Below, piece after piece: positions 43,852 to 52,324 of a stretch of 64,000 nt of DNA; the stretch's first letter is position 1, and each line of letters begins with the position of its first letter. Where the stretch lies: NCBI RefSeq assembly GCF_021401245.1, contig NZ_JACBFY010000001.1:310001-374000 (forward strand), given 5' to 3'. Source of the stretch: Pseudacidovorax sp. NFM-22. Lineage in GTDB: Bacteria; Pseudomonadota; Gammaproteobacteria; Burkholderiales; Burkholderiaceae_C. The notes below the pieces were generated by a model. The model worked only from the letters and a program-made list of their open reading frames with translations, was not told where the DNA came from and did not search any database. Both the position numbers and the translations under genes were made by a program.

Positions 43852-45461
43852 GCCTGCAAGCGCCGCCGACCGCCCAGCCCGTTCGCCCTGCGCCCGAAGC
43901 GCCAGACGGTCCCCAACCCGTTTGCCTTGCGCCTGAAGCACCCGACAGCCCTCAACCCGTTCGTCCTGAGCCTGTCGAAGGGCGAAACGGCGCGCTGGTC
44001 GATGTGCCCCGGCTTCGACAGGCTCAGCCCGAACGGACAGTGGGCGATCCACTGCCAACAAACCCCGATCTCCAACCCGTTCGCCCTGAGCCTGTCGAAG
44101 AGCGAAACGGCGCACCGGCCGCTGCGCCCCGGCTTCGACAAGCTCAGCCCGAACGGACAGGGGGCGATCCATTGCAAACGAACCCCGGCCTCCCACCCGT
44201 TCGCCCTGAGCCCGTCGAAGGGCGAAACGGCGCACCGGCCGATGCGACCCGGCTTCGACAGGCTCAGCCCGAACGGACGGGGAGCGATCCACTGCAAACA
44301 GACCCCGCTTCCCAACCCGTTCGCCCTGAGCCTGTCGAAGGGCGAAACGGCGCGCCGGCTGATGTGCCCTGGCTTCGACAGGCTCGGCCCGAACGGACGG
44401 GGAGCGAAGACGACGCTTTCGAGCAGTTGCCCGAAGCTGCCGTCCTGTGCGCGCCTCCAGCGCCGGTCGGCCTGGACGACGCCACATCACTGCTTCGACG
44501 CCACTACGGACTCGCGGGCTCCCTGACGCCGCTGGGCGGCGAGCGCGATGCCAACTTCCTGGTCCAGCCTGCGGATGGCGGCGCGCCACGCATGCTCAAG
44601 GTTTCGCACCCGGTCGAGAGCGCCGTCGTCGCCGACTTCCAGACGCAGGCGCTGCTGCACCTGGCCGCGACCGCGCCGGACCTGCCGGTGCAGCGCCTCC
44701 TGCCCATGCGCAGCGGCGCGTTCTCTGCGGTGGACACCACGTTGGGCGACGCCCCGCGCGTCATCCGCCTCTTCAGCTACCTGCAAGGCCTGCCCCTGCC
44801 CAAGGCCCCGCCCACTCCGGGGCGGGCCGCCCATGCGGGCGCGCTGCTCGCGCGGCTGGATGCCGCCCTCGCCGGCCTGTCCCATCCCGCGGGCGAATTG
44901 CCCCTGCCCTGGGACCTTCAGCGCGCCCTCGGCACCCGCAGCCTGCTGGCGCATGTGGACGACCCCGCCCGCCGCGCGCTCGCCCAGGCGGCGCTGGACC
45001 GATTTGCCGTCGACGCGCTGCCGGTGCTGCGCACACTGCCGCGCCAGCCCATCCACAACGACTTCAATCCCTCCAACCTGCTGGTGGCCCCGCAGGCGCC
45101 CGAGCGCCTGGTCGGCATCCTGGACTTCGGCGACATGGTCGCCGCACCGCGGATCGTCGACCTGGCGGTCGCGGCCTCTTACCAGCTGGACGCGCAGGCG
45201 CCCGCCGAGAGCATCGCGGCCTTCGCCGGTGCGTACCACGCGGTCACGCCGCTTTCGACGCAAGAGCGGACGCTGCTGCCAATCCTGGTCGCCACGCGCC
45301 TGGCCATGGTGGTCGCCATCAGCGGCTGGCGGGCGGCGCGGGAGCCGGCCAATGCGGCGTACCTGCTGCGCAACAACGGCGCCTCCTGGGCACGACTGGC
45401 GGCGCTGGCTGCCCTGCCTGCCGCCGCGCTCGACGACGCGCTGCGCCACGCCTGCCCCTGA
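43848..45461 (+). CDS. APH-fold small-molecule kinase with an N-terminal tail made of translated REP repeats
   Basis: 537 residues from the ATG that overlaps the amidohydrolase gene. Residues about 205-537 form a phosphotransferase of the aminoglycoside/choline/hydroxylysine kinase fold: N-lobe GGERDANFLV, catalytic loop HNDFNPSNLLV (about 402-412), metal-binding ILDFGDMVA. Residues 36 to about 187 are four 40-residue repeats beginning PVRPEPVEGRNGA and containing LRQAQPERT; two shorter worn copies precede them. These are translated dispersed DNA repeats, not a protein domain. The typical kinase is about 330 residues, so the tail is extra. The downstream phospho-lyase-type gene suggests hydroxylysine or ethanolamine kinase activity. 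Confidence 0.85.
   Translation: MSLQAPPTAQPVRPAPEAPDGPQPVCLAPEAPDSPQPVRPEPVEGRNGALVDVPRLRQAQPERTVGDPLPTNPDLQPVRPEPVEERNGAPAAAPRLRQAQPERTGGDPLQTNPGLPPVRPEPVEGRNGAPADATRLRQAQPERTGSDPLQTDPASQPVRPEPVEGRNGAPADVPWLRQARPERTGSEDDAFEQLPEAAVLCAPPAPVGLDDATSLLRRHYGLAGSLTPLGGERDANFLVQPADGGAPRMLKVSHPVESAVVADFQTQALLHLAATAPDLPVQRLLPMRSGAFSAVDTTLGDAPRVIRLFSYLQGLPLPKAPPTPGRAAHAGALLARLDAALAGLSHPAGELPLPWDLQRALGTRSLLAHVDDPARRALAQAALDRFAVDALPVLRTLPRQPIHNDFNPSNLLVAPQAPERLVGILDFGDMVAAPRIVDLAVAASYQLDAQAPAESIAAFAGAYHAVTPLSTQERTLLPILVATRLAMVVAISGWRAAREPANAAYLLRNNGASWARLAALAALPAAALDDALRHACP
43953..44408. repeat. Four tandem 120-nt REP-pair units inside the kinase gene (family R2)
   Basis: The units start at 43953, 44073, 44193 and 44313 (the last truncated), with an exact 120-nt (40-codon) period. 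Each unit contains CTGAGCCTGTCGAAG and its inverted partner CTTCGACAGGCTCAG (minor variants), plus the small palindrome TTCGCCCT/AGGGCGAA. Core palindromes are better conserved than the spacers. No stop codon arises in the kinase frame. The same family is found at 8619-8713. Confidence 0.92.
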
Positions 45462-45483
45462 CTCGCCTCTACGCGCCCTGCCC

Positions 45484-46758
45484 ATGCCCGCCACCACTGC
45501 CGACCTGATCGAACGCCGCGCCCGTCTGCTCGGCCCCAGCTACCGCCTGTTCTACGACGAGCCGCTGCACCCGGTGCGCGGCGAAGGCGTGTGGCTGTTC
45601 GACGCCGAGGGCCGCCGCTACCTGGACGCCTACAACAACGTCGTCTGCGTCGGCCATGCACATCCGCAGGTGGTCGAGGCCATCGCGCGGCAGGCCGCCA
45701 CGCTCAACACCCACACGCGCTACCTGCACGAGGGCGTGCTCGACTATGCCGAGCGCCTGCTGGCGACGATGCCCGCCGAACTGGGCCATGCCGTGTTCAC
45801 CTGCACCGGCAGCGAGGCCAACGACCTGGCGCTGCGCATCGCCCGCACCCACACCGGCGGCGAGGGCGTGATCATCACGAGCTTCGCGTACCACGGCGTC
45901 ACCGCCAGCCTGGCCGAGGCCTCGCCCTCGCTGGGCCGCTATGTGGAGTTGGGCCGCGCGGTGCGCACCGTGCCCCCACCGGATGGTGACGACCTGGACG
46001 CCGAAACGCTGGGCCGGCACTTTGCGGATGGCGTGCGCCGCGCCATCGCCGACCTGCAGGCCGCCGGCATCCGGCCCGCCGCGCTGCTGGTGGACACCGT
46101 CTTCTCCAGCGACGGCATCTTCACCGGCCCACGCGGCTTCCTGCAGGAAGCCGTCGCCGCGATCCGCGAGGCCGGCGGCGTATTCATCGCCGACGAGGTG
46201 CAGCCCGGCTTCGGCCGCACCGGCGAGGCCTTCTGGGGCTTCGCCCGCCACGGCGTGGTGCCGGACATCGTCACGATGGGCAAGCCCATGGGCAATGGCC
46301 ATCCGGTCGCTGGCCTGGCCGTGCGGCCCGAGGTGATGGCGGCCTTCGGCCGGCAGTGCCGCTACTTCAATACCTTCGGTGGCAATCCGGTCTCGATGGC
46401 GGCTGCAAGCGCGGTGCTCGACGTGCTCCAGGACGGTGGGCTGCAGGCCAACGCGCAGGCGGTCGGCGACCATCTGATGGCGGGCCTGCGACAACTCGGC
46501 GAAAAACATGCGCTGATCGGCCAGGTGCGTGGCGCGGGCCTGTTCATCGGCGTCGAACTGGTCACCGACCGCGCCCGCCGCACGCCGGCCACAGCCGAGG
46601 CAGCGCGCGTCGTCAACGGCCTGCGGCAGGCCGGCGTGCTGCTCAGCGCCACGGGCGAAGCGGCCCACATCCTCAAGCTGCGGCCGCCCCTGGTCTTCGA
46701 ACGCGCCCATGCCGACCTGCTGGTGCAGACGCTGGACGACGTGCTGGCCCGACTCTGA
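45484..46758 (+). CDS. Class III PLP enzyme, phospho-lyase-type (AGXT2L-like)
   Basis: 424 residues. PLP-enzyme motifs are TCTGSEANDLALRIA, VFIADEVQPGFGRTGEAFWG and the PLP lysine in IVTMGKPMGNGHPVAGLAVR (about residue 265). MGKPMGNGHP and NTHTRYLHEGVLDYAERLLA are characteristic of the group that includes ethanolamine-phosphate and 5-phosphohydroxylysine phospho-lyases, which eliminate phosphate and ammonia and do not transaminate. The upstream kinase would make the phosphorylated substrate, a pairing known from that pathway. Start ATG 45484; longer upstream frames are shadows of the kinase gene. Confidence 0.85.
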   Translation: MPATTADLIERRARLLGPSYRLFYDEPLHPVRGEGVWLFDAEGRRYLDAYNNVVCVGHAHPQVVEAIARQAATLNTHTRYLHEGVLDYAERLLATMPAELGHAVFTCTGSEANDLALRIARTHTGGEGVIITSFAYHGVTASLAEASPSLGRYVELGRAVRTVPPPDGDDLDAETLGRHFADGVRRAIADLQAAGIRPAALLVDTVFSSDGIFTGPRGFLQEAVAAIREAGGVFIADEVQPGFGRTGEAFWGFARHGVVPDIVTMGKPMGNGHPVAGLAVRPEVMAAFGRQCRYFNTFGGNPVSMAAASAVLDVLQDGGLQANAQAVGDHLMAGLRQLGEKHALIGQVRGAGLFIGVELVTDRARRTPATAEAARVVNGLRQAGVLLSATGEAAHILKLRPPLVFERAHADLLVQTLDDVLARL

Positions 46759-46772
46759 ATCTGGAACCGCCC

Positions 46773-48077
46773 ATGGCTGCCATCCCGACCCCCGACCAAC
46801 TGCGCGACGCGGCCCAGGCCCTGACGCCCTGGATGATCGACACGCTCAGCGCCTTCGTCGCCGCGCCCAGCCCCTCCGGCGCCGAGCAACCGGCTGCCGA
46901 CTTCCTGGAAGGCCTGATGCAGGACATGGGTCTGGACTGCGAGCGCATCGTTCTCGACAGCCGGCAGATCGAGGGCTTGGCCCTGTTCTCCTGCCCCTGC
47001 GATCCGGACGGCGGCCGGCACAACCTGCTGGCCCGCCACCTGCCGCCGGCAGGCACGAAGGGCCGCTCGGTGCTCTTCAACGGCCACCTGGACGTGGTGC
47101 CGACCGGCCCGGAATCGCTCTGGACCACCGGCCCCTACCTGCCGCGCGTGGAAGACGGCTGGCTCTACGGCCGCGGCGCCGGCGACATGAAGGGCGGCAT
47201 CGTCTGCGCGCTGGCCGCGCTCCGGTTGCTGCGCACGCTGGGCTTCACCCCGGCCGGCACGGTCGGCTTCAACGCCGTGCTGGACGAAGAGAACACCGGC
47301 AACGGCACGCTCGCCACCCTGCATGCGCTGCAGACCGCCCGGGCCAAGGCGAAGCTCACCGACTTCGACGCCGTCATCATTCCCGAGCCCTTCGGCGAGA
47401 CGCTGATGAGCGCCCAGGTGGGCGTGAGCTGGCTGTTCGTCACCCTCACCGGTCGGCCCGCCCACGTCGCCTACATGGGCCAGGGGCTCAACCCCATCGA
47501 GGCGGCGATGGCGATCATGGCCGACCTGAAGGAGCTGGAAGCCGAGTGGAACCGGCCCGAGAACCGCCACCCTGCCTTCGCCGACGTGGCGCACCCGGTC
47601 AACTTCAACCTGGGCCGGATCGAGGGCGGGGAATGGAATTCCTCCGTGCCCTGCACCTGCACGCTGGGTCTGCGCATCGGCTACTACCCCGGCATGGACC
47701 CGGCGGACGTGGAGGCCCAGGTCGGCGCGCGCATCCGCGCCAAGGCCCACGCGCTCAACCCAGCCCTGGTGGTCGAGATCGACGCACGCGGCCACCGCTC
47801 GCCCGGCTGCGTCTACGACCTGGAGGCGCCCGCCATGCGCACGCTGGCCGACGCCCACGAGAAGATCGCCGGTCAGCGGCCTGCGCGCCTTGCCTGCACG
47901 GCCACCACCGATGGCCGGCACTTCCGGCTGATGAGCGACATCCCGGTGACCAACTACGGGCCCGTCGCGCGCCACATCCACGGCATCGACGAGGCCGTGT
48001 CCCTCGAAAGCATGCAGCGCGTGACGGCCGCCATGGCCCAGTTCATCGTCGACTGGTGCGGCGTGGTGAAGGCCTGA
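46773..48077 (+). CDS. M20-family deacylase (ArgE/DapE group)
   Basis: 434-residue zinc hydrolase. Metal-site motifs are NGHLDVVPTG, GRGAGDMKGG and VLDEENTGNG, with a late His in ARHIHGIDEAVSLESM. The dimerisation-domain insertion lies between about residues 220 and 340. Members remove acetyl, succinyl or formyl groups from amino acids. It is the last gene of the operon, 14 nt after the phospho-lyase-type gene, and could deacylate the compound before phosphorylation. It is clearly different from the biosynthetic DapE at 3.9 kb. Confidence 0.88.
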   Translation: MAAIPTPDQLRDAAQALTPWMIDTLSAFVAAPSPSGAEQPAADFLEGLMQDMGLDCERIVLDSRQIEGLALFSCPCDPDGGRHNLLARHLPPAGTKGRSVLFNGHLDVVPTGPESLWTTGPYLPRVEDGWLYGRGAGDMKGGIVCALAALRLLRTLGFTPAGTVGFNAVLDEENTGNGTLATLHALQTARAKAKLTDFDAVIIPEPFGETLMSAQVGVSWLFVTLTGRPAHVAYMGQGLNPIEAAMAIMADLKELEAEWNRPENRHPAFADVAHPVNFNLGRIEGGEWNSSVPCTCTLGLRIGYYPGMDPADVEAQVGARIRAKAHALNPALVVEIDARGHRSPGCVYDLEAPAMRTLADAHEKIAGQRPARLACTATTDGRHFRLMSDIPVTNYGPVARHIHGIDEAVSLESMQRVTAAMAQFIVDWCGVVKA

Positions 48078-48121
48078 ATGCCCCGTCGCGCCCTGCACTG
48101 GCGCTCTGTGAACTGCCGCGC

Positions 48122-48127
48122 TAGAAT
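48122..48127 (+). promoter_or_regulatory. -10-like element before rpmE2
   Basis: TAGAAT stands out in GC-rich DNA 75 nt upstream of the rpmE2 start. The sequence 17 nt further up has little similarity to a -35 box. Position and gene class make a promoter here plausible. Confidence 0.4.
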
Positions 48128-48202
48128 CGAGGGCTTTTCGCGGCAAGTGCTGGCACGATGGTTGTGCACAGTGGCTCCCGCATCGACGCTCAAGGAATCA
48201 CC

Positions 48203-48466
48203 ATGGCCAAAGAAGGCATCCATCCCGACTACCGCGAAGTCCTGTTCCTGGACCTGTCCAACGGCTTCAAGTTCGTCACCCGCTCCTGCGTGAACACGCG
48301 CGAGACCGAGACCTTCGAAGGCAAGGAATACCCCCTGTACAAGCTGGACACTTCCAGCGAGTCGCACCCCTTCTACACCGGCACCCAGAAGTCGGTGGAC
48401 AACATGGGCGGCCGCGTCGAGAAGTTCCGCAACAAGTTCGGCAAGAGCGCGCTGTCCTCCAAGTAA
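48203..48466 (+). CDS. rpmE2: 50S ribosomal protein L31, type B
   Basis: 87 residues. The N-terminus [20 protein letters not shown] and the C-terminal [10 protein letters not shown] match type B L31. The CxxC zinc-binding cysteines of type A L31 are absent; only one Cys (SCVNT) is seen. This zinc-free form is used in many bacteria and replaces the zinc form under zinc shortage where both exist. A terminator follows. Confidence 0.93.
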   Translation: MAKEGIHPDYREVLFLDLSNGFKFVTRSCVNTRETETFEGKEYPLYKLDTSSESHPFYTGTQKSVDNMGGRVEKFRNKFGKSALSSK

Positions 48467-48505
48467 GCCGTCTTTGCACACAGCGCCGCCCCGTGCGGTG
48501 CACCG

Positions 48506-48541
48506 AGGGCAGCCCGGATCTCCGTGCTGCCCTTTGTTTTT
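48506..48541 (+). terminator. Intrinsic terminator after rpmE2
   Basis: AGGGCAGC (48506-48513) pairs with GCTGCCCT (48526-48533) and is followed by TTGTTTTTT. It lies about 40 nt beyond the rpmE2 stop. Confidence 0.88.
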
Positions 48542-48605
48542 TCTCCCATGCGCCGCCCGATGATCCGGGCCGCACGCCCGCCCGCCAGACCGTGAGCCCC
48601 GCGCA

Positions 48606-50342
48606 TTGAGCCCCCCCAATCCCGCCATCGTTGCCCAGAACGCCGTGCGCCGCCTGCCCCGAGCGGCGCTGTTGCTGCTGTGTGCCGCCTACCTGATGCC
48701 CGGCCTGCTCGGCCGGGGGCCGTGGAAGAGCGCGGATGTCGCCTCCTTCGGCTACATGGCGGCGCTGGCCGAGGGCGGCGGCGGCTTGGCACGCTGGCTC
48801 GATCCGCTGCTGCTGGGCCTGCGGCCGGAGATTCCGGCCCTGCTGCCCTACTGGATCGGGGCCTGGGCGATCCAGCTCTCGCCCTCGTGGCTGCCGCCGG
48901 ACTTGGCGGTGCGCATCGTGTTCGCGTTGATGCTGTGGTGCACCTTCACCGCCACCTGGTACGCGGTCTATTACCTGGCACGGACGCCGCGGGCCCAGCC
49001 GGTGGCCTTTGCCTTCGGTGGCGAGGCCCGGCCGACCGACTATGCGCGCGCGGTGGCCGATGGCGGCCTGCTCGCGCTGATCGCCAGCCTGGGCCTGGCC
49101 CAGTTGGGCCACGAGACCACACCGGCGCTGGCACAGCTCTTTTTCGCCTCGCTGCTGTTCTATGGCGCCGCGGCGCTGCCCTATCGGCGCGCGGCGCCCC
49201 TCACCGCCTTCGGCATTGGCGCGCTGGGGCTGTCGCTGAGCGGTGCGCCCTCCATGGGCCTGATCCTGAGCGGTGGCTGCGCGGTGCTGGCCTGCCGCGA
49301 ATGGCTGCTCGGCCAGCGTGAGCCCGACGGCGACGCCAGCCCGGTGTACGACAGTACCGGCGTCCTGGGGCTGGCGGCGCTGGCGTTGATCGGGGCAGCC
49401 GTGGCGGCAGCCCTGGGCCAGTTCCACTGGAACCTCTCCCTGCCCGGCAGCGACCCCAACGAGCGCCTCATCGCCGAGGCGCGCGGGCTGCTCAAGCTCT
49501 TCCTGTGGTTCACCTGGCCCGCCTGGCCGCTGGCGATCTGGACGCTGTGGCGCTGGCGCCGGCAACTGACGGCCCGGCATGTGGCGCTGCCGCTCGGCTT
49601 CATGCTGGCGGCGTCGTTCTCGACCATCTTCACCGACTTCGGTGAACGCTCGCTGCTGATCGGCCTGCCCGCCTTCGCCACGCTGGCGGCCTTTGCGCTG
49701 CCCACCTTCCGGCGCAGTGTCTCGGCGCTGATCGACTGGTTCACCCTGCTCTTCTTCAGCGGCGTGGCGCTGTTCATCTGGGTGTACTGGATCTCGCTGC
49801 ACACGGGCGTGCCCGCCAAGCCGGCGGCCAACGTCTACCGCCTGGCGCCGGGCTTCGTGCCCGACTTCTCCTGGATCGGCTTCGGCCTGGCGCTGGCCGC
49901 CACCATCGCCTGGGCCTGGCTGGTGCGCTGGCGCACCGGGCGACACCGCGCCGCGCTCTGGAAGACGATGGCCCTGCCCGCCGGTGGCGCCGCGCTGTGC
50001 TGGCTGCTGCTGATGACCCTGTGGCTGCCGCTGCTCGACTACGCCCGCAGCTACGAGCCCCAGGTGCGCGCCCTCTCGCAACGCATGGGCGCGCAGCCCG
50101 GCTGCGTGGACGAGCTGGGCCTCAACCGCGCCCAGATCGCCGCACTGCGCCACCACGGCCGCATGGCGCTGCAACCGCTGGCCGACGGCAGCCAGTGCAC
50201 CTGGCTGCTGGTGCATCCGGACTACCTGTTCAGCCTGCCCAACCGGGTCCGCATGGCCGACTGGCATTTCGAGGGCACCTTCCGCCGGCCCACCAGTCCC
50301 AGCGACGACCTGCTGCTGTTCCGCCGACAGGCACCGCAGTGA
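48606..50342 (+). CDS. Polytopic membrane protein, glycosyltransferase-39-like
   Basis: 578 residues from a TTG start (MSPPNPAIVAQ); an in-frame GTG 13 codons later is an alternative, and no ATG occurs before residue 31. About ten or more hydrophobic helices are seen, with LMPGLLGRGPWKSADVASFG in the first periplasmic loop, like the acidic loop of ArnT/GT39 lipid-linked sugar transferases. A soluble C-terminal part (about 470-578) follows. The glycosyltransferase link is weak and rests on topology. It overlaps the MATE gene by 4 nt, so the two are translated together. Confidence 0.7.
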   Translation: MSPPNPAIVAQNAVRRLPRAALLLLCAAYLMPGLLGRGPWKSADVASFGYMAALAEGGGGLARWLDPLLLGLRPEIPALLPYWIGAWAIQLSPSWLPPDLAVRIVFALMLWCTFTATWYAVYYLARTPRAQPVAFAFGGEARPTDYARAVADGGLLALIASLGLAQLGHETTPALAQLFFASLLFYGAAALPYRRAAPLTAFGIGALGLSLSGAPSMGLILSGGCAVLACREWLLGQREPDGDASPVYDSTGVLGLAALALIGAAVAAALGQFHWNLSLPGSDPNERLIAEARGLLKLFLWFTWPAWPLAIWTLWRWRRQLTARHVALPLGFMLAASFSTIFTDFGERSLLIGLPAFATLAAFALPTFRRSVSALIDWFTLLFFSGVALFIWVYWISLHTGVPAKPAANVYRLAPGFVPDFSWIGFGLALAATIAWAWLVRWRTGRHRAALWKTMALPAGGAALCWLLLMTLWLPLLDYARSYEPQVRALSQRMGAQPGCVDELGLNRAQIAALRHHGRMALQPLADGSQCTWLLVHPDYLFSLPNRVRMADWHFEGTFRRPTSPSDDLLLFRRQAPQ

Positions 50343-51682
50343 GCGAGCGGCGCCTCATCGCCCGCCACGCCGGCACGGTGCTGGTCGGCCAGATGGCGAC
50401 CATGGCCTTCGGCGTCACCGACACCGTGGTCGCCGGTCGGTTCGATCAGGAGGCGCTGGCGGCGCTGTCCATCGGCGCGGCCATCTTCATCAGCGTCTTC
50501 GTGGCGCTGACCGGCACCCTGCAGGCCCTGCTGCCGGTCTGGGCCGAGCTGCACGGCGCCGGCCGGCGCGAGGCCATGGGCCGCTCGGTGCGGCAGGCGC
50601 TGTACCTGTGCGCGGCCGCCACGGCGGTCGGCGCGACGCTGCTGCTGTCGCCCGGCCCGCTGCTGGCCTGGACCGAGGTGCCGCCCGCCATGCGCGGCGC
50701 GGTCGGCCAGTACCTGGCCGTGCTGGCCGCGGCCCTGCCGGCGGCGCTGCTCTTCCGCATCTACGCCACCCTGAACCAGTCCATCGGCCGGCCCAGCTTC
50801 GTCACCTGGCTGCAGGTCGGGGCACTGGCGGTCAAGGTGCCGCTGTCGATCTGGCTGACCTTTGGCGGCCTGGGCGTGCCGGCGCTTGGGCTGATGGGTT
50901 GCGCGCTCGCCACGCTGACCGTCAACTGGCTGATGCTGGCCGTTGCGGTGTTGATGCTGCGCCACCGCCCCGAGTACCAGCCCTATCGCCTCTGGCGTCG
51001 GCCCGAGCGGCCGGACTGGCCGCAACTGGGCACCTTCGCCCGGCTGGGCGTGCCGGCGGGCTTGTCGGTGATGGTCGAGGTGAGTTCCTTCACCTTCATG
51101 GCGCTGTTCATCGCGCGCCTGGGCAGCACGGCCACGGCTGCGCACCAGATCGCGTCCAACCTCACCGCCGTCGCCTACATGGTGCCGCTCTCGCTGGGCC
51201 TGGCCACCAGCGCCCGGGTCGGCTACTGGATGGGTGCCGGGCGGCCGGACCAGGCGCGGCGCGCCTGCTGGCAGGGTCTGGCCATGGCAGTGCTGGCCGC
51301 GTTGATGATGGCCGGCCTGCTGCTGGCCTTGCGCGGCACCATCGTCCAGTTCTACACGCGGGAGGCCGCGGTGGCCCATCTGGCCGCGGGGCTGCTGGTG
51401 GCCTGCGCCGCCTACCACCTGGCGGACGCGATGCAGACGCTGTGCATCTTCGTGCTGCGCTGCTTCCGCATCACGGTGGCGCCCCTGCTCGTGTATTGCG
51501 CCCTGCTGTGGGGCGTGGGGCTGGGCGGCGGCTACCGGCTGGCCTACCACGGCCTCGGGCCCTGGCCGGCGCAGCATTCGCCGCTGGCGTTCTGGATCAT
51601 GGCGGCCGCGGCATTGGGCGCCGCGGCGTTGATCCTGCTGGCCCTTCTGCGGCTTGCGGTGGGCCGGGCAGGCCGCCGCTGA
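50339..51682 (+). CDS. MATE-family efflux transporter
   Basis: 447 residues from a GTG start overlapping the previous stop (GTGA). Twelve hydrophobic helices are arranged as two six-helix halves; family stretches include VGQMATMAFGVTDTVVAGRF and HQIASNLTAVAYMVPLSLGL. MATE proteins expel cationic drugs or metabolites using H+ or Na+ gradients. The upstream frame extension is a shadow of the membrane-protein gene. Confidence 0.9.
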   Translation: MSERRLIARHAGTVLVGQMATMAFGVTDTVVAGRFDQEALAALSIGAAIFISVFVALTGTLQALLPVWAELHGAGRREAMGRSVRQALYLCAAATAVGATLLLSPGPLLAWTEVPPAMRGAVGQYLAVLAAALPAALLFRIYATLNQSIGRPSFVTWLQVGALAVKVPLSIWLTFGGLGVPALGLMGCALATLTVNWLMLAVAVLMLRHRPEYQPYRLWRRPERPDWPQLGTFARLGVPAGLSVMVEVSSFTFMALFIARLGSTATAAHQIASNLTAVAYMVPLSLGLATSARVGYWMGAGRPDQARRACWQGLAMAVLAALMMAGLLLALRGTIVQFYTREAAVAHLAAGLLVACAAYHLADAMQTLCIFVLRCFRITVAPLLVYCALLWGVGLGGGYRLAYHGLGPWPAQHSPLAFWIMAAAALGAAALILLALLRLAVGRAGRR

Positions 51683-51709
51683 GCCGGCGCGTCGGCGGGC
51701 CGCCGGGGC

Positions 51710-52132
51710 TCAGCGGCCCTGGATGCCCAGCAGCTCGACCTCGAAGTTCAGCGTGGCATTCGGCGGGATCACGCCGCCCGCGCCGCGGCTGCCGTAAGCG
51801 ATGGCCGGCGGGCACACCAGCTTGGCCTTGCCGCCCACCTTCATCTTCTGCAGGCCCTCGGTCCAGCACGGGATCACGCGGTTGAGGGGGAACTCGGCCG
51901 GTTGGTTGCGGGCATAGGAGCTGTCGAATTCCTTGCCGCTGTCCGGGAAGGTGCCGCGGTAGTGCACCCGCACCGTGTCGGTCGCCGAGGGGCTGGGGCC
52001 GGTGCCCTCCTTGACGCTCTGGTAGACCAGCCCGCTGGGCGTGGTGACGGCGGCGCCCTGGGCGTGAACAGCGCCACAGGCGACGAGAAGGGTGGCGGCA
52101 GCAGCGCCGAGGGCACGCGAAACGATGGTCAT
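51710..52132 (-). CDS. FKBP-type peptidyl-prolyl isomerase, periplasmic or lipid-anchored
   Basis: 140 residues. A signal sequence (MTIVSRALGAAAATLLVACG) contains a lipobox-like LVACG, so the mature protein may be lipid-anchored at Cys19 or cleaved after AVHAQ. The FKBP domain follows: VHYRGTFPDSGKEFDSSY, FPLNRVIPCWTEGLQKMKVG, PPAIAYGSRGAGGVIPPNAT. It catalyses proline cis-trans isomerisation in envelope proteins. It is convergent with the MATE gene, with a 27-nt gap. Confidence 0.9.
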   Translation of the reverse strand: MTIVSRALGAAAATLLVACGAVHAQGAAVTTPSGLVYQSVKEGTGPSPSATDTVRVHYRGTFPDSGKEFDSSYARNQPAEFPLNRVIPCWTEGLQKMKVGGKAKLVCPPAIAYGSRGAGGVIPPNATLNFEVELLGIQGR

Positions 52133-52324
52133 GGGCTCTCCCGAGGTGGAAAAGCGGCGGATCATAAGCCGCGCCCCTGACGCGCCCTGCGCCCCCGCCG
52201 CAGCAGGTCGGGCCGCGCGCGGGCCCGGAACCTGCATCGCTTGTCCTACCCGGTAGCCGGGCGGCGAGCGCGATCATGCGTCGGTCTCCCGCCACGGCCG
52301 GCCCCTCGCCCACCGACACCGCCC

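Noticed and set aside
43953-44408. 120-nt periodic repeats as a CRISPR array
   Set aside because: Repeats contain inverted REP cores, spacers are similar to one another and not unique, there are no cas genes, and the array is in frame within a kinase gene.
46356-46772. N-terminal extension of the M20 deacylase frame
   Set aside because: The upstream part is out of frame within the phospho-lyase-type gene; the ATG at 46773 gives a normal-length M20 protein.
52140-52324. Cobalamin riboswitch upstream of eutB
   Set aside because: The 190-nt leader lacks a recognisable B12-box or the multi-stem layout of the cobalamin aptamer.
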